This document shows positions 1 to 4,933 of a DNA stretch of 5,753 nucleotides, piece after piece. The DNA is from Puniceicoccales bacterium. GTDB taxonomy: Bacteria; Verrucomicrobiota; Verrucomicrobiia; Opitutales; UBA953. Under the pieces are notes generated by a model. The model saw nothing but the letters and a program-made list of their open reading frames with translations. It ran no database searches and had not been told where the DNA came from. The stretch is taken from positions 1 through 5,753 of the forward strand of contig JAITIB010000024.1 in assembly GCA_031279675.1 (NCBI GenBank), written 5' to 3'. How positions within the stretch are numbered: the first letter of the stretch is position 1; the number at the start of each line of letters is the position of its first letter. The translations under genes were made by a program, and so were the position numbers.

Positions 1-207
1 ATCATCGGTGTGGACAAGGGCGATCTCGATTTGTGGAAGGTGAACAACACGCTCGTGAGTGGCAGCAACTACGAGTGGGTGGATGCGGGACAGGCCACGA
101 CCTCATTCAGTCTGGTCGCGATCCCCGAACCCTCGACCTACGCGCTCCTCGGTGGCGTCGGCGCGCTCGCGCTGGCGTTGGTTTCGAGGCGTCGGCGCAA
201 GGCGTAA
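1..207 (+). CDS. PEP-CTERM sorting-domain protein, C-terminal end (5' partial)
   Basis: Frame 1 is open from the first base to TAA at 205-207, giving the last 68 residues of a protein whose start lies outside the window. The tail shows the three parts of a PEP-CTERM sorting signal: the motif IPEPSTYALL, a hydrophobic stretch (GGVGALALALV) and a final basic cluster (SRRRRKA). Proteins with this tail are exported and processed at the inner membrane by an exosortase (EpsH/XrtA type), then usually released to the surface or extracellular matrix. The remaining upstream residues (DLDLWKVNNTL, SNYEWVDAG) suit an extracellular beta-sandwich protein but give no specific function. A strong terminator follows after 25 bp, so this is the last gene of its unit. 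The sorting tail is very likely correct; the protein's role is unknown. Confidence 0.88.
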   Translation: MIGVDKGDLDLWKVNNTLVSGSNYEWVDAGQATTSFSLVAIPEPSTYALLGGVGALALALVSRRRRKA

Positions 208-232
208 CCCGCGGCATTCAAAAAATCCTCCG

Positions 233-271
233 ACGGGCATGTGGCAAAACCGCATGCCCGTTTTTCGTTTT
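233..271 (+). terminator. Rho-independent terminator after the PEP-CTERM gene
   Basis: A perfect 9-bp stem (233-241 ACGGGCATG with 253-261 CATGCCCGT) can be lengthened by three inner pairs, one of them G-U, leaving a five-base loop (245-249). A T-rich run with two TTTTT stretches follows. It lies 25 bp after the stop codon and isolates the PEP-CTERM gene from opgG. Confidence 0.85.
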
Positions 272-315
272 TCAAATGTGAACAAGCCCGGGGGAAGACG
301 GTCTAACGGGCATCC

Positions 316-1851
316 ATGAGCCCGAGGTTCCGCGCGATTTTCTTTGTCTGGTGTGCCGCCTGCATCCGGTTGTCCGGCGGGACGCCCGCGCCACCGGCTG
401 TTGCGCCGGGGGCGTTTTCTTACGCGCATGTGATCGCGGAGGCGAGGACGCTTGCGGGCGCGGCCTACATGCCTGAGCGGGAGCGCGTGCCGAGGTTTTA
501 CCTGGAGTTGTTTGCGGAGCAGTTCCGTGAGATTCGTTTCCGGCGCGAGCGGAGCATCTGGGAGGGGACGGATTCGCCGTGGCGGGTGTCGCTTTTGCAT
601 CCGGGCCTGTTCTTCAACCGCGTGGCGCGCGTGTTTGTTGTCGAGGCGGGGGCGGCGAGGGAAATTGTTTACGACACGTCGCGCTTTTCCTTCGGGAAGC
701 TGCCGTCCTACCCGGGGGAAAAGCCCGTGGGCCATGCGGGGTTCGGACTGCGGTCGGCGGAGAATGCCGGGGAGGAGTTTGTGCTGTTTGGCGGCGGGGC
801 GTATTTTCGCGGGATTCCGGTGGGCGTGGGCGCGATGCACGGGGTGTCGGCGCGCGGGATTGTCGTGAACCCGGCGGTGGAGGGGCATTCGGAGGAGTTT
901 CCGTTTTTCAAAAAATACTGGGTGGAGCGCCAGGCGTCCGGGGCGGCGCAGGCGGTGGTGTATGCGTTGATGGACAGCCCGCATGTGTGCGGGGCGTTCC
1001 GTTTTGTCATCAGCCCCGGGCGGGTCTCGGTGGTCGAGGTTGACGCGGTGCTGTTTGCGCGGGAGCGGATGCGGCGCCTGGGCTTGGCGCCGCTCTCGGC
1101 GATGTTTTGGTATGGGGAAAATTCGCTGCGCCGGCCCGAGGACTACAGGCCGGAGGTGCACAGCGCGGACGGCTTGCTTGTGGTGGACGCGGGGGGGCGC
1201 GCGTGGTGGCGTCCGCTGTCCAATGGTGGCGCGGGGGTGCGGCGGAGTGTGTTTGCGGTGGATCGGCTCGCGGGCTTCGGGTTGCGGCAGCGGGACACGG
1301 CGTTCGGGAGCTACCAGGATTTGGAGGGCGCCTTTCATCGTCGTCCGGGTGTGTGGGTGGAGCCGCTGGAGGGGTGCCCGCCCGGGGCGGTGCATTTGCT
1401 GGAGTATCCGACGTCGCAGGATGCGTGGGATAATGTGGTGTGCTATTGGGAGCCGAAGGTTTTGCCGGCGCCGGGGGCGAAATTGCATTTGCGGTATCGC
1501 GTCTCGTGGGCGATGGAGGATTCTTTCCGGGGGGTGCCGGGGGGGCTGGCGCGCGTGCTCTCAACGCACGTGGGGCGCAGGGGCGGGGAGGGGCGTGTCT
1601 TGAATTACGTGGTTGATTTTTCGCCGGTGGCGTCGGCGGGCGCGCCGCCGGTGGCGCGCGTGCGGGTCTCGGGCGGCGGGCGCCTGCTGGGGCATCGGCT
1701 GGCGTTGAATCCGGAGACGCACGGCTGGCGGTTGTGGGTGGAGGTCGGGCTCTCGGGGGCGGGACCGCACGGGGTCAGCGCGGTGTTGCGCTCGGGGGAG
1801 CGCGAGGTGTCGGAGGTTTGGGATTATCTCTCGCCCGCGGAACAGCGGTAG
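316..1851 (+). CDS. opgG: Periplasmic glucan biosynthesis protein, OpgG/MdoG family
   Basis: This 511-residue protein has the usual length of E. coli OpgG (MdoG). The family acts in the periplasm on beta-glucan backbones to make osmoregulated periplasmic glucans; some members are beta-1,2-glucan-active enzymes (GH186). Residues 1-25 form a Sec-type signal (basic start, hydrophobic FFVWCAAC). Family landmarks follow in order: the first beta-sandwich start FSYAHVIAEARTLAG (34-48), FREIRFRRERSIW (70-82), SARGIVVNP (178-186), EEFPFFKKYWVER (193-205), YALMDSP (216-222), FWYGENS (264-270), DYRPEVHSADGL (276-287), FGLRQRD with SYQDLE (321-337) and the second-domain entry YWEPK (377-381). The acidic residues in the QRD...SYQDLE segment lie in the conserved cleft region. 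ATG 316 gives a sensible signal peptide, though no clear Shine-Dalgarno site precedes it. No opgH glucosyltransferase adjoins it, unlike the enterobacterial opgGH operon. OpgD is the alternative paralogue name. Confidence 0.93.
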   Translation: MSPRFRAIFFVWCAACIRLSGGTPAPPAVAPGAFSYAHVIAEARTLAGAAYMPERERVPRFYLELFAEQFREIRFRRERSIWEGTDSPWRVSLLHPGLFFNRVARVFVVEAGAAREIVYDTSRFSFGKLPSYPGEKPVGHAGFGLRSAENAGEEFVLFGGGAYFRGIPVGVGAMHGVSARGIVVNPAVEGHSEEFPFFKKYWVERQASGAAQAVVYALMDSPHVCGAFRFVISPGRVSVVEVDAVLFARERMRRLGLAPLSAMFWYGENSLRRPEDYRPEVHSADGLLVVDAGGRAWWRPLSNGGAGVRRSVFAVDRLAGFGLRQRDTAFGSYQDLEGAFHRRPGVWVEPLEGCPPGAVHLLEYPTSQDAWDNVVCYWEPKVLPAPGAKLHLRYRVSWAMEDSFRGVPGGLARVLSTHVGRRGGEGRVLNYVVDFSPVASAGAPPVARVRVSGGGRLLGHRLALNPETHGWRLWVEVGLSGAGPHGVSAVLRSGEREVSEVWDYLSPAEQR

Positions 1852-1868
1852 GCGGGGGCCGTGTTTGC

Positions 1869-1904
1869 AAAAAAAAACCGCCGGCGGTGCGCGGCGGTCT
1901 TTTC
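1869..1904. terminator. Bidirectional terminator between convergent opgG and rplU-rpmA
   Basis: A 7-bp GC stem (1877-1883 ACCGCCG with 1892-1898 CGGCGGT, loop of 8) is flanked by nine A on the left (1869-1877) and TCTTTTC on the right. Read rightwards it ends opgG, 25 bp past its stop. Read leftwards it has a run of U and ends the rplU-rpmA operon, about 30 bp past the rpmA stop. The minus-strand signal is the stronger of the two. Confidence 0.85.
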
Positions 1905-1929
1905 GCTTGCGGGAAGGGGGCGCCCGGCC

Positions 1930-2172
1930 TCACGCCTTGATGGCGACGGTGCGGTGCGCGGCGTCCCACTGGACTGTGCCGTCCTTGAGGGCGAAGAGCG
2001 TGTGGTCGCGCCCCATGCCGACGTTCTGGCCCGCGCGGACGCGGGTGCCGCGCTGGCGGATGAGTATGCTTCCGGCCTTGGCCGTCTGGCCGCCGTAGAG
2101 TTTGACGCCGAGTCGTTGGGCATTCGAGTCGCGTCCGTTGCGTGAGGTGCCGCCGCCTTTTTTTGTTGCCAT
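1930..2172 (-). CDS. rpmA: 50S ribosomal protein L27
   Basis: The product is an 80-residue L27, a few residues shorter at the C-terminus than the E. coli protein. L27 sits in the large subunit near the peptidyl transferase centre, where its N-terminal tail contacts tRNA. The sequence has the family signature: MATKKGGGTSRNGRDS (1-16), QRLGVK (19-24), AGSILIRQRGT (33-43) and GRDHTLFAL (54-62). The lysine/glycine-rich N-terminus begins directly at the mature form, with no cleavable pre-sequence of the kind found in Firmicutes. ATG 2172 is fixed by this conserved start, although no clear Shine-Dalgarno site precedes it. The gene lies 31 bp downstream of rplU in the standard rplU-rpmA order. The usual third partner, obgE, is absent, because a terminator and the convergent opgG follow. 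Confidence 0.98.
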   Translation of the reverse strand: MATKKGGGTSRNGRDSNAQRLGVKLYGGQTAKAGSILIRQRGTRVRAGQNVGMGRDHTLFALKDGTVQWDAAHRTVAIKA

Positions 2173-2203
2173 GGTTGGTGGTGTTAACGGGTGGTTGGTG
2201 AAA

Positions 2204-2518
2204 TCAGCCTTTGATGCTTTCGATCTTGATCACCGAAAGCTCCTGGCGGTGTCCGCGGCGGCGCGAGTAATTTTTGCGCCGGCGGTGCTTGAAGATGCGG
2301 ATCTTGTCACCGCGTTTGTTCTCAAGGATTTTTGCGGTGACGGCGGCGCCGGACACGAGCGGGGTGCCGATCCTGGCAGTGGCCCCCTCGCCGAGGAAGA
2401 CAACTTGGTCGAGGTTGATGGTGTCGCCAGCGGTGGTGCCGGGGAAAAGATTGACGGTAAGGATGTCGCCTTCCCTGACCGTGAACTGACGGCCTTGCGT
2501 GATGATGGTCGCTTTCAT
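2204..2518 (-). CDS. rplU: 50S ribosomal protein L21
   Basis: The product is a 104-residue L21, the normal family length, which binds 23S rRNA in the large subunit. Visible landmarks are the N-terminal strand MKATIITQGRQFTVREGDIL (1-20), the GD.I.LDQVVFLGEG segment (31-45), AAVTAKILENKRGDKIRIFKHRRRKNYSRR (58-87, the L21 signature with its basic RNA-binding stretch) and the end GHRQELSVIKIESI (89-102). The reading frame stays open a further 189 codons upstream, but ATG 2518 is chosen because homology to L21 begins exactly there and the upstream codons have no L21 character. No strong Shine-Dalgarno sequence precedes it. It is the first gene of the rplU-rpmA operon, which is expected to be highly expressed, and its promoter should lie in the ~500 bp upstream. 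Confidence 0.97.
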   Translation of the reverse strand: MKATIITQGRQFTVREGDILTVNLFPGTTAGDTINLDQVVFLGEGATARIGTPLVSGAAVTAKILENKRGDKIRIFKHRRRKNYSRRRGHRQELSVIKIESIKG

Positions 2519-2922
2519 GTCTGGTTTTTTGAAAGGGGCGGGAGGAAACGGGATGGCGCGACGAAGGCAAGCCGGTTTTTTGGTGTTTCCGGAAAAATTT
2601 CTGTTCCCCAAATTTCGGCAGGGTGTTGCCGGATTCCACGCGCTTCCCCTGACGCGGGACGTCCAAGGGCTTTGCCGAGGTCCGGCCCGGACTCCCTCGT
2701 CGATCGATCGGCTTGGGGCAGTCCTATGGCGAAGCCATGTGCTGCGTGGCGGGCCGAAGATGCGGTGGACGCGCTCCGCTTCCAAGTCCTCACCCCGGAA
2801 AAAGTCCCGCGACTTTGCGACGAATCCCGCTGTGTCGCCAATGCCGGATTTCCGGTTTTTTTGTTGCGAGGAATATTTTTTGCTTGCGTGAACTTCCGAG
2901 ACAGGGCATCCCACGCGCGCCC
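2519..2922. other. Gene-poor region upstream of rplU, probably leader and promoter DNA
   Basis: No coding sequence is convincing here on either strand. On the minus strand it should hold the promoter and 5' leader of rplU-rpmA. I could not find a good -35/-10 pair. Small hairpins are visible: ATGGC-GAA-GCCAT (2726-2738), AAAGTC-CCGC-GACTTT (2801-2816), the palindrome CGATCGATCG (2701-2710), and CCGG-ATTT-CCGG followed by seven T (about 2844-2862), which resembles a weak plus-strand terminator. Taken together these could be a structured rplU leader, since ribosomal operons often carry one, but I do not recognise a known leader class. Confidence 0.35.
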
Positions 2923-3012
2923 ATGGAAAACTCACATCACACGAAACACCCTTCTCTCGACGCCACCGCAAGCGACGCCACCTCGGCATTGAGCCCCCCC
3001 CCCCCCCGTTAA
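2923..3012 (+). CDS. Short ORF ending at the poly-C tract; possible out-of-frame N-terminus of the next gene
   Basis: ATG 2923 opens 29 codons rich in Ser, Thr, Ala, His and Pro (MENSHHTKH..., then SDATSALSPPPPR). The ORF runs into the C14 tract and stops at TAA 3010-3012 just past it. If the tract had 15 or 12 C, the same ATG would read through in frame into the ORF that begins at 3033, adding a 37-residue leader. This is how a slippage-controlled gene looks when switched off. There is no Shine-Dalgarno site before ATG 2923 and no homology I recognise, so it may equally be a chance ORF in the 5' untranslated region. Confidence 0.3.
   Translation: MENSHHTKHPSLDATASDATSALSPPPPR
2994..3007 (+). 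repeat. Homopolymer run of 14 C
   Basis: Fourteen consecutive C lie 25 bp before ATG 3033. Runs this long are prone to slippage during replication and are also prone to sequencing error, so the exact length is uncertain. The run falls inside the short ORF from 2923 and sets its frame relative to the ATPase-like ORF. If translation really begins at 3033, the run would sit in the 5' untranslated region and could only affect promoter spacing or leader structure. Confidence 0.95.
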
Positions 3013-3032
3013 CTGACGGCGGCGCGGGGAAC

Positions 3033-3533
3033 ATGAGCTTGTTCACCCAAGTGCTCGCCGAGCGCCGCCTCGCCGATTTCAACACCTATCGCGGCGACCC
3101 GATGCGCATCAAACAGGACGCCAATATTGAAATGGAAGCCCTTGCCGGCGGCTACAGCTACCGGCAGGTTCTTGAGCTGATCCAGAATGGGGCCGATGCC
3201 ATTCTCGAAGGCACCCAAACAGGACGGGAGAAAGGGCGCATCCTTGTCTGGCTCAACTCGAACCATCTCGCTGTCGCCAACACCGGCGCACCCGTTTCGA
3301 GGGAGGGATTACTCGGCGGACGCAATAACATGATTCTTAGACCAATCAATCAAGTCCATGACGAGACTTGTTTTCTGTTCCCGAAGGAACACCAAACCGA
3401 GGCGCTCGCGCTCTTCAGGGAGAACTGCCGTGTGCCCTTGGAGTATTTGGGCCAAAAATTCACCATCCCCTTCGAGTCCGGATGGGGAACTAATTGGGCA
3501 AACTGCAAAAACGAGGTGAAGCTTTATGAATAA
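3033..3533 (+). CDS. Chimeric ORF: sacsin/GHKL-type ATPase start joined to family A DNA polymerase end
   Basis: The 166-residue ORF seems to be two unrelated gene ends in one frame. Residues 1-93 resemble the N-terminus of large bacterial sacsin/HSP90-like ATPases. Residues 41-56 (GGYSYRQVLELIQNGADAI region) contain the N-box E49..QN52..DA, and VANTGAP (81-87) is the first nucleotide-loop segment. Such proteins normally run to many hundreds of residues and are frequent in defence loci. From about residue 97 the character changes. NQVHDE (106-111) matches polymerase motif C of family A DNA polymerases, with Asp110 as the metal ligand, followed by ALALFRENCRVPL, KFTIPFESGWGTNW and a natural stop. 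Neither half keeps its full catalytic domain, so neither activity is expected. ATG 3033 has a weak GGGGA upstream. Base composition drops in GC at the same point (about 3309-3330), supporting a recombination joint. The first half is a moderately sure call, the second a little less so. Confidence 0.6.
   Translation: MSLFTQVLAERRLADFNTYRGDPMRIKQDANIEMEALAGGYSYRQVLELIQNGADAILEGTQTGREKGRILVWLNSNHLAVANTGAPVSREGLLGGRNNMILRPINQVHDETCFLFPKEHQTEALALFRENCRVPLEYLGQKFTIPFESGWGTNWANCKNEVKLYE
3513..3519 (+). promoter_or_regulatory. Ribosome binding site for the 98-residue membrane protein
   Basis: GAGGTGA lies six bases before ATG 3526, within the last codons of the preceding ORF. It is the clearest Shine-Dalgarno site in the window and fixes the start of the next gene, which overlaps the preceding stop (ATGAATAA) and is probably translationally coupled to it. 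Confidence 0.65.
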
Positions 3534-3822
3534 CAACTTGCCCCAGGGATGGCATTCGCCAGAGCCTAAGGAAGAGAAAGAACCAAAAGTCTTTGGAATA
3601 AAACTGGAAACTATTGTCTCTTTCTTGCTGATTCCTTCCGGTATTGCAGAAGTATTGGTGATGTTCTTTTTGGCAATTATTCTTGCTCATGGAGTGTTTT
3701 ATGGATTTCATTATGTTATCCCGAGATTCTGTGACGAGTACAAAAAAGAAATTATCGGGGGTTTTACTTTGTATTTCTTGTTTGGGGTTATTCTTTCTCC
3801 TCCTAAACCTAAAAAAGATTAA
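3526..3822 (+). CDS. Small membrane protein of unknown function
   Basis: I do not recognise this 98-residue protein. Residues 1-26 are polar and charged (PEPKEEKEPK). Residues 27-64 are strongly hydrophobic, long enough for one or two membrane spans (TIVSFLLIPSGIAEVLVMFF then LAIILAHGVFYGFHYVI). A charged link (RFCDEYKKE, 67-75) and a second hydrophobic segment (77-90) follow, then a basic tail (PPKPKKD). The start is supported by a good ribosome binding site and by an 8-bp overlap with the preceding ORF. The gene lies 10 bp before the exonuclease gene in the same direction, suggesting one operon. Codons are AT-rich, unlike opgG or the ribosomal genes, which points to acquired DNA. It could be a phage early-region protein or the membrane partner of the exonuclease; the sequence does not decide. 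Confidence 0.7.
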   Translation: MNNNLPQGWHSPEPKEEKEPKVFGIKLETIVSFLLIPSGIAEVLVMFFLAIILAHGVFYGFHYVIPRFCDEYKKEIIGGFTLYFLFGVILSPPKPKKD

Positions 3823-3832
3823 ATAATTTCCT

Positions 3833-4399
3833 ATGTCTAAAATCGCATATATCGACTTAGAAACAACCGGCCTGTCGGCTTATAAACACGGCATCGTTCA
3901 GATTGCTTTGATTATAGAAACTGATGGGGTGGTGCGCACACGCAAACAGTGGGATTGTTCCCCACACCAAGGCAAAGAGGTTGACCCGAGAGCTTTAGAG
4001 GTTATCGGGCTTCCTCCGGATGAGGTGTGGACGCGCCAGAATCCGTTGGAAACCCACAAAGAGCTTGTGGCAACACTCGGAGCTTATGTTGACAAATACA
4101 ATAAAACAGATAAGTTCATGTTTTGTGGTTACAACAGCCAGAACTTCGACATGCCGTTTTTGCGCCAATGGTTTTTGTCTTGTGGGGACAAATTTTTTGG
4201 CTCATGGTTTTATCCTTTTTCTATTGACGTGGGATGTTTGGTCATGGCACACAGTGACCATGAGCTTTCAAGCTTTCCGGATTTTAAGCTTAAAACCGTA
4301 TGCACGAAGCTCGGCTTGAGCTCCGGAGAGGATGCCTATCATGCAGCTAACTTCGACATCGAAAAAACCAGAGACCTTTACAAATGCTTGATTTCTTGA
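3833..4399 (+). CDS. DnaQ-like (DEDDh) 3'-5' exonuclease
   Basis: The 188-residue protein is a complete single-domain exonuclease of the DnaQ/RNase T-type DEDDh superfamily, which removes nucleotides from 3' ends using two metal ions. All catalytic motifs are visible: Exo I YIDLETTGL (Asp8, Glu10), Exo II GYNSQNFDMPFL (99-110, Asp106) and Exo III YHAANFDIEKT (169-179, His170, Asp175). Between them lie the usual IDVGCLVMA (131-139) and FKLKTVCTKLGLS (151-163) helices. No BRCT, polymerase or helicase domain is attached. It lies just downstream of a polymerase C-terminal fragment, so it may have been the stand-alone proofreading subunit of a phage or plasmid polymerase; a nucleic-acid-degrading defence or toxin role is an alternative. 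It is intact and not truncated. The AT-rich codon usage marks it as acquired. The next gene starts inside its last codons. Confidence 0.92.
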   Translation: MSKIAYIDLETTGLSAYKHGIVQIALIIETDGVVRTRKQWDCSPHQGKEVDPRALEVIGLPPDEVWTRQNPLETHKELVATLGAYVDKYNKTDKFMFCGYNSQNFDMPFLRQWFLSCGDKFFGSWFYPFSIDVGCLVMAHSDHELSSFPDFKLKTVCTKLGLSSGEDAYHAANFDIEKTRDLYKCLIS

Positions 4400-4581
4400 C
4401 CAGCCCGTCTGAAGGGAAAGTGTCCTTTAAAGAGAAGCTTTTTAGATTGGGATTTTGGATTCTTCTGGGAAGCTTCATGCTTTGTTGGATTGCGTTCTCG
4501 TGGTTCATTGTTTTTATAGTTTTATTTGGAGGAGGCAGCAGCTCCTCGGGGGGCAGAGGAACCCCCGAGTTTTACCACTAA
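4384..4581 (+). CDS. Small single-span membrane protein of unknown function
   Basis: This 65-residue protein starts inside the end of the exonuclease gene (16-bp overlap, different frame), so its translation is probably coupled to it. Residues 1-21 are polar with several lysines (KVSFKEKLFR). Residues 22-48 form one strong hydrophobic segment (LGFWILLGSFMLCWIAFSW then FIVFIVLF). The tail is Gly/Ser-rich (GGGSSSSGGRG) and ends TPEFYH. I recognise no family. Lysines before the span suggest the N-terminus stays inside. The two small membrane proteins flank the exonuclease on both sides, which is a noteworthy arrangement, but nothing in the sequence shows that they interact. It shares the AT-rich composition of the block. 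Confidence 0.6.
   Translation: MLDFLTSPSEGKVSFKEKLFRLGFWILLGSFMLCWIAFSWFIVFIVLFGGGSSSSGGRGTPEFYH
4545..4573 (+). terminator. Possible terminator overlapping the end of the small membrane gene
   Basis: An 8-bp perfect stem (4545-4552 CTCGGGGG-type arm with 4562-4569 CCCCCGAG, loop 4553-4561) is followed by TTTT. It lies inside the last codons of the 65-residue gene and would end the exonuclease operon. The U run is short, so it may be only a modest terminator; the Gly-Ser codons of the tail also contribute to the GC-rich stem. Confidence 0.45.
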
Positions 4582-4645
4582 TAAAAACAATCAGACGACT
4601 TTTAGTTTCCTTAATTCTTTGGTTCTACATTTTCTGTGAGCTTAT

Positions 4646-4918
4646 TCAGACAATTTTTCTCAATAGAGCAGTTGTGGAATAAGAGACTGTGCAAGCGTTC
4701 GCGAGATATTTGAGCTCAGTTGAGCCAGCACCGATTGCGCGCTCGCGACCTTTGCGGCTTGCAAGTTTTTCGATGTGAAAAATCTCCATGCGCATGGCCA
4801 ATTCGTCGAACTTCTCGGAGCCCAAACCGAAGACGGCCTTCATGGTTCTCTCGCTTCTGAAGATGCGCTCAAGTACTTGTATGCCCAAATGCCTGCCTCC
4901 TTCGCAGCTTCCTGGCAA
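4646..4918 (-). pseudogene. Truncated transposase (N-terminal part, IS5/HARBI-like)
   Basis: A 90-codon frame runs leftwards from TTG 4918. Residues 12-65 resemble the N-terminus of IS5-related transposases of the ISL2 or HARBI1-like type: LERIFRSERTMKAVFGLGSEKF (16-37), a variable helix region, then GRERAIGAG (58-65), the point where full proteins continue into a helix-turn-helix and the DDE catalytic domain. Here the similarity ends at about residue 65, and the frame crosses the left inverted repeat and stops in flanking DNA. No DDE residues are present, so it is inactive. The frame is uninterrupted, which fits a single internal deletion rather than long decay. The family assignment rests on remembered sequence patterns and is moderate. 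Confidence 0.5.
4671..4681 (+). repeat. Left terminal inverted repeat
   Basis: GTTGTGGAATA, an exact inverted match to 4923-4933. A partial match continues one base later (G at 4683). The repeat also supplies the TAA stop for a hydrophobic reading frame that enters from the left. Confidence 0.65.
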
Positions 4919-4922
4919 TGCC

Positions 4923-4933
4923 TATTCCACAAC
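4923..4933 (-). repeat. Right terminal inverted repeat
   Basis: TATTCCACAAC, the exact reverse complement of 4671-4681. The transposase remnant begins 5 bp inside it, the expected position for the 5' end of an IS transposase gene. Confidence 0.65.

Larger units (their letters stand above)
4671..4933 (-). mobile_element. MITE-like remnant of an insertion sequence (probably IS5-like)
   Basis: The 263-bp unit is bounded by an 11-bp perfect inverted repeat (GTTGTGGAATA at 4671-4681 and its complement at 4923-4933). Between the repeats lies the start of a transposase reading leftwards from the right end. The unit keeps both ends but lacks most of the transposase, as expected for an internally deleted copy that could only move with help from a full-length relative. 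No matching target duplication is seen next to the repeats (GCA on the left, ATG on the right), so the insertion is old, rearranged, or the ends are slightly misplaced. Confidence 0.6.

Noticed and set aside
279..307. Promoter for opgG (TGAACA, 17-bp spacing, TCTAAC)
   Set aside because: It is a weak match at both boxes and would start transcription almost at the ATG; not good enough to annotate.
316..390. Lipoprotein signal in OpgG (CAAC near residue 16)
   Set aside because: The residue before the AA pair is Cys rather than Leu/Val/Ile, so the lipobox is poor; an ordinary signal peptide is more likely.
103..1488. A 461-codon ORF on the minus strand opposite opgG
   Set aside because: It is Arg/Pro/His-rich nonsense typical of the antisense of GC-rich genes, and the plus strand has clear OpgG homology throughout.
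2713..2922. Upstream extension of the short ORF that ends at the poly-C tract
   Set aside because: It has Arg/Cys-rich, low-quality sequence and no domain; if that ORF is real, ATG 2923 is the more sensible start.
2102..2992. A 296-codon plus-strand ORF across rplU and its upstream region
   Set aside because: Most of it is the antisense of rplU and of part of rpmA, and the rest shows no recognisable domain.
2519..3085. 189-codon upstream extension of rplU on the minus strand
   Set aside because: L21 homology begins exactly at ATG 2518; the extension has no family signal and would more than double the protein's length.
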